Shown here piece by piece: positions 45,807 through 57,809 of a stretch of DNA of 64,000 nucleotides. The notes beneath the pieces are model-generated. The model had not been told where the DNA came from and did no database searches. It was given only the letters and a program-made list of their open reading frames with translations. The stretch spans positions 242,408,250-242,472,249 of the forward strand of contig CATIUR010000001.1 in assembly GCA_949592205.1 (NCBI GenBank), in the 5' to 3' direction. Source of the DNA: Helichrysum umbraculigerum (lineage: Eukaryota > Streptophyta > Magnoliopsida > Asterales > Asteraceae). How positions within the stretch are numbered: position 1 is the first letter of the stretch; the number at the start of each line of letters is the position of its first letter. A program made the position numbers and the translations under genes.

Positions 45807-48800
45807 ATGGTTGGTGATGGGGTCCTCACAGAAATGGGCGTGTTAGATCAACGACTTCAGAATCAGCAAATGAAAGTAGCAGCTCCACCTAGAGAATGTT
45901 TAGATGATCAGATCTCTCTCTTAGGTTTAGATGCACACGAGCCCCATACTCATCTGAAGGTGCAATCGGGGGTTGTGGCCAATAGCTCTACTACACGTTC
46001 ACCATCTTCACGACCACGTGTGTCGGCTAGGCTTTATTTCTTTCAACATTTACATGAATATATTGCTGCTGATATTGCAAATATTGCCGGCCTATCATCC
46101 TCTTCTGAGCAACCTCGACCCGGGAAATCATCTTCTCAAGGTCTTATGTACGCCTGTTTCTCATTTAATTAACTATTATTCACTTTTCTTTTTTTTACAA
46201 TGTTATTAATTATTTATCTAGGCCCATCTTCGGCATATTTGGATTTGGGGGACTGTGATCAAGTCTGTGAGCATTGTCAAGCCAGATTTTGGTATGCCGA
46301 ACGCCTCAAGGGACATTCTCCGAATGAAAGAGCTAAATATAATCGGTGTTGTAGAGGTGGTCAGGTTAAGTTACCACTTCCGAGAGAGCCTCCAGAGATC
46401 TTCAAAGAACTCTTTAAAGATAGGCATTTCATGGAGAACATTCGTGCTTATAACATGATGTTTGCCATGACCTCTTTTGGAGCTACTGTGGACAATTCTA
46501 TCAATAATGGCTCTGGACCCTATGTATTTAAGGTTCAAGGACATATATCTCACTGGGTAGGTTCTTTATGTCCACCAGCAGATCAGAATCCACGGTTTCT
46601 ACAGATGTATATTTATGACACTGACAATGAGGTATGCAACAGACTACGTTATTTTGGTGGAAAAGAAGCTGGTCATCTGAAAACTGAAATTGTCGACAAG
46701 TTAATTGAAGTCTTTGATGAATTTAATGATTTAGTAAAGTTATTTAGAACAGCTAGAGACATGTGTGTTGATGGAGAACCTCCAGATTTTAAAATCAGGT
46801 TATATAATAGGGGGAATCAGATGCGCTATGATGCTTCTACGTCGCGTACACTAGGTGCGATTGTTTATGCCAGTGGACCTAGAAGTAAGAATCATTTTGA
46901 CATAATCCTTCATTTGAAACGTGGGGTTCCTAAGAGGGTAAGTTCATTGCATCCTTTATATATGGCTTTGCATTTTCCGTTGTTGTTTCCGTTTGGCGAG
47001 CATGGGTGGTCAGTTGAGTTGAAGAAGCTGATAAATTGCGAATCTAGAGGTGCTAAGCGTCTCACAATGAATATGTTCTACAGATTTCAAATACATGATC
47101 GTTTTAACATTTATGCGTTGTTGCTCAAAGGGGCTAGGTTGTTTCAACAATATCTAGTTAATGCATATATGTGTATGGAGCAAACCAGATTAGATTACGT
47201 CGAATCCAAGCAAGATGCCTTGAGAAGTGAGTATCTTCAAGGTGTTCATGATGCATTGTTGAGGGGTGATTCTGATGGCCATGACGTGGGGAAAAGGGTG
47301 ATATTGCCGGCATCTTTTACTGGAAGTCCTAGGTACATGTACAAGCATTATCAAGATGCTCTGGCTATTTGTAGAGTGCATGAAAATCCGCAGTATTTTA
47401 TTACTTTCACTTGCAATGTTAAATGGCCAGAGATTCAAAGATATCTTGAAAAAAATCCTGGAATGAAAATTGATGATAGGCCAGATATTATCGCTAGAAT
47501 CTTCGAGATGAAGGTTCGGGATTTTATCACCTATCTGAAAGATGAGAAACCGTTTGGAGAAGTTGCAGCATGTAATTCTATTATTTACTTTCGTATTACA
47601 AAAAATAGTGCACCTTTTTTCATAAACTTATCATCTTATGGTTTTCGTTTTCTTTATGTGCAGACCTGTATACTATAGAGTTTCAAAACAGGGGTTTACC
47701 CCATTGCCATACGCTTTTGTGGGTAACATCACCGTATAGAATCCGTGCTCCAGACCAGCTTGATCAGTTTATATCCGCTGAAATCCCCGAGAAAGAGGCA
47801 GATCCTGAGCTTTATAAGATTGTCACAGAATGCATGATGCATGGACCATGCGGTCTTGCAAGGGTTAAAGCGACATGCATGGTTGAGGGTACATGTTTAT
47901 ATCATTTTCCTAAACAATGTGAAGATGTCACACGATTTGATAAGGATGGGTATGTTTATTATAGGAGGAGGAATAATGGGCAGGTTGTCATTAAAGCTAA
48001 CACCAAGTTAGATAATTCTTATGTTGTCCCGTACAACAGGCGTCTTTTGTTGGTTTTTCAAGCTCATATTAATGTGGAGTATTGTGGTTGGAGTATGATG
48101 GTTAAGTATCTGTTCAAGTACATTGCTAGAGGGGCTGATCGTATTAGAGCAAAGATTACTAGATCTTTAGGCGAGTCTCCCGATACAGATGTCAGCAAGG
48201 TTGAAAAAATTGATGAGATAAAAATTTTTGTTGATGCTAGATTCATCTGCGCTCATGAGGCGGCTTGGAGGATACTCAACTTTGATATCCATGTTAGAAA
48301 TCCAGCCGTGCAGGTTCTTGCAGTACACCTGGAGATGATGCAGGTGGTAACGTTTAAGGATTTTCAATCCTTAAAAAGTATTGCTAATAATTCAATAGCA
48401 AAGAAAACGACTTTGACAGAGTGGTTATACAATAACCAAATTGATGATACAGGCCGCCATCTTACTTATCTCGATTACCTCTCAGAATATAAATGGATTG
48501 CTCCATTTAAGGAATGGGATCGTAGGGCTACAAAGAGGACACCTGCAATAGGAAGGCTAATATATATTCATCCAACATGTGGTGAGCTATTTTATTTAAG
48601 GATGCTTTTGAGTCATCAGGTAGGATGTCAGACATTTTCTGATATTCGAACAGTCGGTGGGGTCGTATATCCTACCTATCGTTCAGCTTGTGAGCAGTTA
48701 GGGTTACTCAGTGACGACAAGGAGTGTACATATGCATTCGATGAGGCTTCTGTTTCGGCATCTGCTGAAGAATTAAGATCTCTGTTTGTTCACATGCTTC

Positions 48801-50905
48801 TATTTTGTGAGGTCTCAGATCCTCTTGCTCTTTGGAGAGAACAATGGTGTCGAATGAGTGATGATTTAATGCAAAGAGCAGCTGTAGATTTGCATGCTGT
48901 AAACCTGCATGTTAATGATGGGGATTTACAGTGTTACATCTTATATGAGCTAGAGTTGTTGCTCAATTCTAATTACAATTCATCGTCGCTTAGTGATTAT
49001 GGTCTGCCTATGCCTCCACCAAAAATGATTGTAGAGTTGAAGAATAGGTTGCTTATGGAAGAAAGAAACTATGACAGGGCTAGACTAGCACAGGAGCACG
49101 AGGTTTTAGTTTCTCAGCTTAATCTAAACCAGCAGGTCATTTACGAGTCTGTTATGAATGCCTCTTTAGCAGAAAAGCAGGAACTTATATTTGTCTATAG
49201 ACATGGTGGCACCGGTAAAACGTTCCTTTGGACCACAATCATTTCTGCATTGAGAGCTGCTGGTAAGATTGTATTGGCTGTCGCATCTTCCGGAATTGCA
49301 TCACTTTTGTTGCCCTCTGGAAGGACAGCTCATTCGCGTTTCAAAATTCCGTTGGACCTTACAGATGACTCGATTTGTCACATAAAGAAAAACACACAAC
49401 TTTCACGCCTGCTTTTAGAAACTGCTTTGATCATTTGGGACGAAGCACCCATGAATGATCAGAAATGCTTTGAAGCATTGGACAAGACCCTTAGAGATAT
49501 ACTCGATCAACCAATGTTTCCTTTTGGTGGTAAGTCTGTGTTGTTGGGTGGGGACTTTAGACAGACTCTGCCAATAAAATCTATAGGAACAAAGATGGAT
49601 ATTATAGCATCATCCATAGTTGAATCATATTTGTGGAGGCATTTCAAAATCTATAAGCTCTCTCAGAATGTGAGGCTTCTTCAACCAAACCTCACTGTTG
49701 AACAAAAGTACGAGATTGCATCCTTTTCGTTATGGTTATTGCACATTGGAGATGGTTGCATAGGTGTAGATGATGACGATGATCCCGTTGACACGAAATG
49801 GGTAGAAATACCAGAAAAGTATCTTATACCGGATCATGATAAAGCTCTCACAGAATTAATTCATTACATATATAGCCGAGACACACTTCAAAATCCAAGT
49901 GCAACCATGTTCTGTGACAAAGCGATCCTTTGTCCTAAAAATGAGACTGCTGACGAAATCAACAAGTTGGTACTTGATGTTCTACTGGACAAGCCGACCG
50001 TTTATCTAAGTGTTGACTCAATTATTCCACATGCCAATGAGAGAGGAGATACAGAGGTTCTTTACCCCCTCGATTATCTCAACTTGCTTAACTTCAGCGG
50101 TTTCCCCTGTCACCGTCTTGAATTAAAAGTTGGGGCCCCAATCATTTTGCTCCGTAACATAAGTCAAATGGCAGGCCTTTGCAATGGAACAAGGATGATC
50201 ATTACACAACTGCTACCAAGGCTCATTCAGGCAGAGGTTATCACTGGAACACATAAAGGCCACAGAGTTTATATACCTAGGATCATTTTGGATCACAATG
50301 ACAAAAAGTTGCCTTTTGTTTTCAAAAGAATACAGTTTCCGGTCAGGCTTTGCTACGCCATGACGATTAATAAGAGCCAAGGTCAGTCATTAAACAAAGT
50401 AGGAATTTATCTCCCTCAGCCAATTTTCGGTCACGGCCAGTTATATGTCGCATTGTCGAGGGCTACATCAGCTAATGGCCTTAAGATTCTTATCAGACAG
50501 CATCAAAACCAACCACCGAACTGCACCAAAAACATTGTTTACTCGGATTTCTTAAACAAATTAGAACTTGCACAGGTTGTTCATCATACTGCTACTCTAA
50601 CACAGGCTACACCGGATTTCTATATGACAACAGATCTGGCCGCTACTGGTCCTGCAACACCATCACTTGCAGCCGTTCCATCTCCTCATTACATTCAAAC
50701 CAAGCGCCCTCGAGAATCATTCGCTAGGAAAGAACTTTTCAACACATCAGGTTGCCAATAGTTTATAACAGCAGTTATAGCTTACACACAGGATATATAT
50801 ATTTGTGTTTTTATATCTATACATGCTGGTTGATTTATAAACTTTCATTATGTTCCAGCTCAAGCCAGTAATGATGGGGTTAAAAAGCCAAAAAAAGAAC
50901 TGTAG
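45807..50905 (+). CDS. Helitron Rep-helicase (RepHel), four predicted exons
   Basis: Exons 45807-46140, 46222-47571, 47664-50750 and 50859-50905 join in frame through three GT-AG introns (81, 92 and 108 bp) to about 1605 residues ending in TAG. Domains: N-terminal Ser/Pro-rich segment; zinc-finger region with CEHCQARFW and RCCRGG; Helitron-like N domain; HUH nuclease motif PHCH (His575, His577); the tyrosine pair YLFKY (Tyr710, Tyr714); PIF1-type helicase with P-loop HGGTGKT (Lys1080), Walker B DEAP (Asp1154, Glu1155), GGDFRQTLP, a NKSQGQS motif and a VALSRAT motif. It nicks and joins DNA and unwinds it for rolling-circle transposition. Odd point: the first P-loop glycine position is Arg1074. 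Upstream exons may exist. No stop or frameshift seen inside the exons. Probably nearly intact, activity uncertain. Confidence 0.88.
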
Positions 50906-51942
50906 TGATGCAACTATTCAGCACACTCAGATGCGTGCTCAGCAGCATGGACAAAACAAGTAAGCAAACATCGAATGGTACCCATCTTGACACTTTATAA
51001 ATTGACCTAATATCATGTTATGCAAAATAATTTGTAACAGAGGATCTTCCCGTGCACTTTCTCGGTTGACTATTGCTCAACGCTACATGATGGTAATTTG
51101 AAGAAATTGCTGGTGCATTACTTAGTGATAGACCACTACTGTTGTTCACTTGTTTGGATGATGAAAATGTTTTTTGTTGTACTAATCAAATAGATCAGTT
51201 TGTGACGTAATATAAATGCCATCTAAAAACTAGATGCACTTTATGTGTTATTAGGGTGTATATTCACCATGTATATTTCAATCTAACATTGATGTTATGG
51301 TAAATGGTACATATCCAGATGGTGTCTTTTATATTCCACCACCTGCTTGTAATTTCATGAAAAAAATGTTTGCATCTACAATAAGATGCAACGTACGGAT
51401 GAAAAAAACTTTGTTGTTATGGTAAATGGTACATATCCAAATATTCCACCACCTGCTTATATTTTCATGAAAAAAATGTTTGTATTTACAGTAAGACGTA
51501 ACGCACGGATGAAAAAAACTTTGTTATAGTTGAATTGCTACATAGTAACATAGTCCACCATAGTTGTAAAAAAATGGATTCTACAGTTTTTATAAGAAAC
51601 ACATAAAGATCTATAGTTTGCTAGCATTCACTAAAAAAAAAAGGTTTTAAGTTGACCTCTTTGACCATTTTCAAAATTGAGTGACCACTGGAGTATTTAA
51701 TTTTGGTGCCCGACGAAGAAGGTCATACAGCACTACAGCGTAGTAATTTACTTTCTTTTTCAATATAAACCTTTGTGTTATCAGAATGTACACTTTAACC
51801 CCTTAGATTATTAATTCCGTTCTCAATTACTTTAAAATTTGATATGGGAAGATCAAGCAAGGTAAATACGTTACCAAAATTGTACTACTATTTCTTTATC
51901 TGTGAATATATTTTTTAAAGTTTATCCACATATGATATTGTA
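50906..51942. other. Downstream region of the RepHel gene
   Basis: No gene. It should hold the 3' end of the autonomous Helitron, but I found no convincing plus-strand hairpin plus CTAG. A weak candidate is the repeated AACG-ACGGATGAAAAAAA segment at about 51390-51410 and 51490-51515. Confidence 0.4.
51294..51529 (+). repeat. Tandem duplication downstream of RepHel
   Basis: Two copies, period about 122 bp (starts 51294 and 51416), beginning gttatggtaaatggtacata and ending ggatgaaaaaaactttgtt, with substitutions and a short deletion in the second. Confidence 0.85.
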
Positions 51943-52862
51943 CTAGGTAAAAGACCCGCGACAACGCGGGTTTCAAAATTTAATTTTGTAAAATTTAATG
52001 TTTTAAGTTAAAAGAGTTAATTATTTGCTGCGTTAAATGTATGATTATCGGTTTCACATGTTGGAAATCAAAATTCAAATGGATTTATGTAAATGGATCG
52101 AATTTGATCCAGGCCATCCAAACGAACACCCCTAAGCTATTCAATGGTGATTTCATGTACAAACAAATTCAAAAAATTGTTAGCAACTACAAATTAAAAG
52201 GAGTTGATATATACAACAAATTAAATGATTCAATAATCACACCGTGCAACACTTTTCATTCACGGTACAAATACACCATAACATGACTTTGGTGTATAAA
52301 TCAATTTTTTTGTTATATTTATCAGCTCCACAAATCAAACGATTATAACTTCAATAATCCACATATGATACTTTTGAATTCTTTTAGAGTTTTTAATATG
52401 TTGTTTTGCATTTTACGAATATGGTTTCGGTGGATCTGTGAAAGTGAAAAATGTGGGAGAATTTTTAAGGACCATAAATTGAATAATGAATGGTGTATAA
52501 TTAGTAAAATATTTTTGTATAATTTTTTCTTCATTTTTAGATAAAAGTATAAATATAGATAATGGACCCTTTAATGGAATTTTTTAATTTGATTCGACGA
52601 TCTAAATTTGATTAATATAATTACACTTTCCCACCCTCTCAACTATTAAATATTATTAAGTATATCAATAAAAAAAACTTTCGGTTAATATCACGTTTAA
52701 ATAAAGCAAATTAACACAAAAAATTAAAAACTCTAGCAACTTTCATGACATATTCTCAATATTAACGATTTTTTTTAAAAAAATTTAAGCAAAATCAATA
52801 CTATCGAAAATAAAAATGTATTCTATTCAAATCTTTTCTTAATTATAATTCTTTATTTTTAA

Positions 52863-52899
<37 letters not shown>

Positions 52900-54185
52900 C
52901 CGCCATTCTCTACTCTTTTCATCATATTAATATCAATTGATCCATTAAGATCTCAACCTTAATATAAAAGTTGTTTATCCAAAAAATCAAGTGTAGTTAA
53001 ACATCTCCTTGATCGAAAACAATTGGTTGTTCAAGATTTCAAAAGTCTAGAAATATTGGAAGCTAACGTATGTATTTTTAAAATTATTTTTTTCGTATAT
53101 ATGACAATTTCAATCGACAACAATGTATAAACTCATATTTAATTGACTCATAAATAACCAATGGGTCTAATATTGTCATCTCTTGTATATAGATAGCTGT
53201 TTTGCATTTTATGAACATGGTTTTGGTGGATCTATGAAAGTGAAAGGATGTGGTAGAATTTTTAATGACCATAAATTTAATAATGAATGGTATATAGTAT
53301 AAGTGTCAAAATGAATGGGTCGGGTCGGGTCACGGGTCTAGAGGTGTCATTTAGGATGATGGGCTAAACGGGTCTGGGTCAAATGGGTCTAGAGTTGGAT
53401 CGACCTATCAGGTTTCCACCAAAAAAAATTTTATTTGAGTGCAAAATGAAATGAGGTGGAAAAAAAATTATCCGCTAGACCCGTATAAATCCGTTGGTTA
53501 ATTGTTATACAATTGGAGGTTATATTAAATACCCATTTAGACCCATCTAAAAAAAATGGGGGGAGACTCAACAAACCCACCAACTCATAAATATTAATCA
53601 AGTTGACTCATAAATAACCAATGGGTCTAATATTGCCACCTCTTGTATATAGATATGGTTTTGGTGGATCTATGAAAGTGAAAGGATGTGGAAGAATTTT
53701 TAATGACCATAAATTAAATAATGAATGGTATATAGATGAATAAGAAAATATGGTTTTCAGTAGTAAAATATTTTGGTACGATTTATATCCCACTTTTAGA
53801 TATAACAATAATAAATAATAATAAATATAGATGTTTTTAATAATATCAGAGTTTACGTTGGATCAGTCAAATTATTTATTAATATTGAGGATTATTTAAT
53901 TTGATTTAGTTGATATTTTAATATATATTTGATAAGTTATAAGTCATTACTCCGTAAAATAAAATTTGTAAATAACTTGGATCGGTGTTGGATCCAACCG
54001 AATTTTTTGTTTATTATTTACTTTTTATTTAATTCCTGATTATAATTTATTAGTTGATAATAATATTTTAAAATGTTAACAAACAATTAGAGGGTGCAAA
54101 GTGTAATTATGTTAAACAAATTTAGATCGTTGATCGTTTATGAAAAACCCTAATCAAGGGCCCAAACTCCTTCATGCTATCCTGT

Positions 54186-54250
<65 letters not shown>

Positions 54251-54268
54251 TAATAATAATATTAATGA
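51943..54268 (-). mobile_element. Non-autonomous Helitron, minus strand
   Basis: The minus-strand 3' end has hairpin CCCGCG-TTGT-CGCGGG (51955-51970) then CTAG (51943-51946), and the next minus-strand base is T. The 5' end is AT-rich (TTATAACAGGATAGC on the minus strand) and merges with the AAT microsatellite, so the right border is uncertain. The interior is AT-rich and non-coding, with a TA microsatellite (about 52867-52896), a block of TGGGTC/GACCC repeats (about 53310-53560), and three copies of a 100-bp segment. Confidence 0.6.
52400..53735 (+). repeat. Three dispersed copies of a 100-bp segment
   Basis: Copies at about 52400-52500, 53200-53300 and 53655-53735 share a segment reading atggttttggtggatctatg through ataatgaatggtatata. 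The second and third also share an upstream ccaatgggtctaatattg piece (53158 and 53619). Confidence 0.75.
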
Positions 54269-54282
54269 TAATAATAATAATA
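54187..54282. repeat. AAT microsatellite
   Basis: Almost uninterrupted TAA/ATA triplets over about 95 bp, at the junction of two minus-strand Helitrons. Confidence 0.95.
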
Positions 54283-54994
54283 ATAGCTTTAAGTCCCGCG
54301 ACAACGCGGACGACTAAATTCATAGAATATTTTAATTACGACTTTAACATATTCATTATATTAAGTTTGTATGGCTATATGGACGATCAGTTTTTAGTGT
54401 CATATTGTTGATAAATAAAATTCATGTTATTAATCAATATAGGTAAATCTTTCAAATACGAATGGTTTATTTATATATTACCTCTTAGAAAGTCGACTAA
54501 ATTCATAGAATATTTTAATCACGACTTTAACGTATTCATTATATTAAGTTTGAATGGCTATATGGACGATCAGTTTTTAGTGTCATATTGTTGATAAATA
54601 AAATTCATGTTATTAATCAATATAGGTAAATCTTTCAAATACGAATGGTTTATTTATAGATTACCTCTTAGAAAGTCATGATATCTAAATTATAAAGACT
54701 AAAAAAATTAGGGAATTACTGAAAGTGTCAATTTTCAATAGTTGTGGCTACATCTTTTAAAAATAAAAATAGATATATAAATTATTGCTTAAAAAGTCCT
54801 GATATTTAAACTATAAGGACTAAAAAAAATATGGAAGTACTGAAAGTGTCAATTTTCAATAGTTGTGGGTATACCCTTTAAAAAATATAAATAGATGTAG
54901 GAAATAATTTTAGCCGTAGGATCTTTATTGATGAAACTAATCTAAGGCCCAGATTGTTCCATGGTATTATGTTTTAATTATATATATATAAAGA
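54283..54994 (-). mobile_element. Second minus-strand Helitron
   Basis: The left end has the same hairpin (GTCCGCG-TTGT-CGCGGGAC on the minus strand, 54293-54312) with an 8-nt spacer to a degenerate CTAG (ATAG on the plus strand, 54283-54286). The right end reads TATATATATAAAGA|T, the reverse of a TC start after A. The interior consists of two tandem duplications: 183-bp period (54311 and 54494) and about 120-bp period (54679 and 54799). Confidence 0.55.
54311..54676. repeat. 183-bp tandem duplication
   Basis: Two copies starting cgactaaattcatagaat at 54311 and 54494, with about five differences. Confidence 0.9.
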
Positions 54995-55893
54995 TTTTAA
55001 CAAATATTACCCTTAATTTTATCGATATCAGTACTTAAAATTATAAGTCATGAAATGCACTAATTTTCATGAATTAACTGAGATCTAATGCCCTAATCAA
55101 ATTAAAATTAGTGCTGTTTGTTAAAAAAAAAAATTAGTAGGCCATTTCTTAATCATCTCGCCTGAGCCATCAAACAACTCGGGACCGCTCATGTGCTGTA
55201 TAAACTTCACGTCCCTGATAGGCCACGTATAGAGGAAGGTTTAGATTCACATCATAACATGTTTTGTATCCGTCGTAGAAAAAGAATAACACTTCTAACG
55301 ATCTCAAATAAGGAAATATATATAAAGTTATAAGCCGACTTTGAGCTTTCAAGCTAGCTTCCTGCCTTTTTTGACAACTACATCAAAAGCATTATTATGT
55401 CACCTTTAAGTACTTGACAATTTGGAAAAACAAACAACCGAATTGAACATCAACTAATTTATCGTATACTTTTCTATGTCCTGAGCGAATTGAATGGTAG
55501 TTGGTCTACTATATTTACTTTTATCGTTGTGACCAAAGGTGGCTTAGAATAAAAATAATAAATAGTTTCCAATTTTTATATAAATTTAATTCTAAATATC
55601 CAACACACATGTTGTATCAAATGTTATATTGGGCACCACAAGCATACCAATATACCACTATGTAATGACATGTTAGTAAAATGAATTTAAAATGGGATAC
55701 TTTGTTCTTGAATTATGCGTGCATAGTACAATAACAATAATACCAAATCTCGCTAAGAGTAGGATATATGAGAGGTAATATATAGAGATTCGTAGTACCG
55801 AGTGCTTCCACAAAGACCTTCGGTATTATATATTAATTAATATTATCTTTTTCTCGAATTTAATGTTCCAGTCACTCTCTTATGCATAGATAT
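54995..55893. other. AT-rich intergenic stretch
   Basis: No gene or element recognised. Confidence 0.4.
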
Positions 55894-55895
55894 TA

Positions 55896-56150
55896 CTACC
55901 TCCGTCCCATTATAAGTGTCATGCTTTGACTTTTCAAAGTCTTTCTTTTTCAACTTTGACCTTAAATAGTTTTGTTTGTGTTATATAATATTTGATGAAA
56001 ATTATACCAATGAAAATACATTTAAAACTCAATTCATTTATATATTTTGTATCAAGTATTATATAACACAAACAAAATATTTAAGGTCACAATTGAAAAA
56101 GAAAGCCTTCGAAAAGTCAAAACATGACACTTGTAATGAAACAGATGGAG
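55896..56150. mobile_element. Stowaway MITE
   Basis: Terminal inverted repeats beginning CTACCTCCGTCCCATTATAA (left) and CTCCATCTGTTTCATTACAA (right, reverse complement), flanked by TA at 55894-55895 and 56151-56152. The inner halves also pair (GACTTTTC..., ATTATATAACACAAACAAAA), so the 255-bp element folds into a long hairpin. Terminal CTCCNTCCGT and TA duplication define Stowaway (Tc1/mariner). It lies about 620 bp upstream of the wax synthase-like gene. Confidence 0.92.
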
Positions 56151-56768
56151 TAATTATTACGGAGTATTTCCCTTTTGATAAAAGATTTAGTATATAGTAA
56201 CTCCATCACAATTCAATGCTAATCAAATAAATGAATCAAAACGCCAACAAGTTCCTTTGTCAACGAATTAGGCCTCCTTTGATTTTTTAACATTAAGCCT
56301 CTACTTTCTTTGGATAGCTTTCTAAACAATATATACTTTTAATTATAGTTTGTATATGTCATGTTAAAATAAAAAATGTAATGACGAAATCCACGTGTGT
56401 ATTTTATAAAAGAAAAACGAAAACGAGATCTATACAATACAGATACTTGAGTTTTTTTTTTTTTTTTTTGTTACAAAAAATAGTGAATGACGTGTATTGA
56501 ATATAATTGATGGTGTTTAACAGTCCTACCATGTCGTTGTCATATATAGAGCTAGTAGTAGTTGATTATTACTTGATTTTGAACCTGCAGCTATATTTCT
56601 GGAAACACCCTAGCTTTTTAAATTTTGATCTTTTGATACTAACTTATTTACCAACCAAGAATGATCCACATATTTCCACCAAGCTAGCTAGCTATATACA
56701 CACATACATACATACCCGATACGATTTTCGCACCAAACTCAATCAATATAGTTAATCTGGGACATTTG

Positions 56769-57809
56769 ATGGATTTCACAGAAGAAATGAAGAATCTGAT
56801 AAAGGCATCTGTTTTTACATCAATTAGTCTTACTTATTGCTATTTTCTTGGCAAATTCATCCCAAAAGGCCTTTCAAGACTCTTGATGATCATTCCTGTT
56901 ATTGTTTCATTCATCTTCATTCCACTATTATTTGAATCGGTTCATCTCATCGGCGCATTTTCCTTTTTCATCACTTGGCTTGCCAATTTCAAACTCATCC
57001 TTTTCGCCTTCGGTAAAGGACCCCTTTCAGCCCCTTCGATTCGCTTGTCGCGATTCCTTTCATTCGCGTGTTTTCCCATTGCCAAGAAGAACCCTGCAGC
57101 AAAGTCCCATAACAAAAAATCATCATCATCCGCTTTTAGTTATGGGGTCAAAGCTCTCCTTCTTGCTATTTTCCTCAAGGTTTATTATGATAATGGTGAT
57201 CATATGAACCCAATGATGGCTTGGGCCTTCTTCGCCTCGTTTATCTACTTCTCTTTGGAGCTCATACTTGGTATGATCTCTGCAATACTAGGCTTTTTGT
57301 TGGGGGTGGATCTCGACCCCCAGTTTGATGAGCCTTATCTATCCGCATCCCTTCAGGATTTCTGGGGTAGGAGATGGAACGTCATGGTCAATCGCATCCT
57401 CCACCCAACAATTTACACTCCCGTTCTTATGCTTTCAAGTAGGGTCATCAGCCGAGTGTGGGCCCCGATACCAGCAATCTTGGCCACTTTTATTGTATCG
57501 GGTTTGATGCACGAACTTATATTCTATTTTTTCACTAGAGATTGGCCAACATGGGACACGATGCTTTTCTTTTGTGTACATGGGTTCTCTTTGGTAACAG
57601 AGATGGTGATCAAGAAATTCGCGGTAAACTTCAAGTGGAGGAGTAATTATTTAGCCCATGGTCAACACATAAGCACCCCATTTGTCGTCTTATTCGTGTT
57701 GGGGACATCTTATTGGTTGTTTTATCCAGACCTGCTTAGGTGTAAAATCATCGAAAGAGCGTTTCAAGAATACAAGGACATAGCCAACATATTCATTTAC
57801 AGTAGCTAG
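56769..57809 (+). CDS. Wax synthase-like acyltransferase (MBOAT family), 346 aa
   Basis: Single exon. The ATG at 56769 (MDFTEEMKNL) gives the usual N-terminus; no upstream in-frame ATG. About seven to eight hydrophobic segments (roughly 11-31, 38-54, 57-82, 127-141, 150-178, 214-247, 262-280, 303-320) mark an integral membrane protein. It contains the family motif LQDFWGRRWN (195-204) and the predicted catalytic His248 in SGLMHELIFYF. Length matches plant long-chain-alcohol O-fatty-acyltransferases and the acyl-CoA-sterol acyltransferase ASAT1 of the same family. It would transfer an acyl group from acyl-CoA to a long-chain alcohol or sterol in the endoplasmic reticulum membrane; which substrate cannot be decided here. 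No stop, frameshift or missing motif. A TATA-like tatatac is at about 56692. Confidence 0.93.
   Translation: MDFTEEMKNLIKASVFTSISLTYCYFLGKFIPKGLSRLLMIIPVIVSFIFIPLLFESVHLIGAFSFFITWLANFKLILFAFGKGPLSAPSIRLSRFLSFACFPIAKKNPAAKSHNKKSSSSAFSYGVKALLLAIFLKVYYDNGDHMNPMMAWAFFASFIYFSLELILGMISAILGFLLGVDLDPQFDEPYLSASLQDFWGRRWNVMVNRILHPTIYTPVLMLSSRVISRVWAPIPAILATFIVSGLMHELIFYFFTRDWPTWDTMLFFCVHGFSLVTEMVIKKFAVNFKWRSNYLAHGQHISTPFVVLFVLGTSYWLFYPDLLRCKIIERAFQEYKDIANIFIYSS

Noticed and set aside
47572..47663. Frameshift mutation in RepHel between the frames ending 47678 and starting 47717
   Set aside because: The interruption has GT and AG borders, and removing it rejoins the conserved HUH region in phase, so it is better explained as an intron.
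55976..56197. 73-codon frame upstream of the wax synthase-like gene
   Set aside because: It lies largely within the Stowaway MITE and ends in its inverted repeat.
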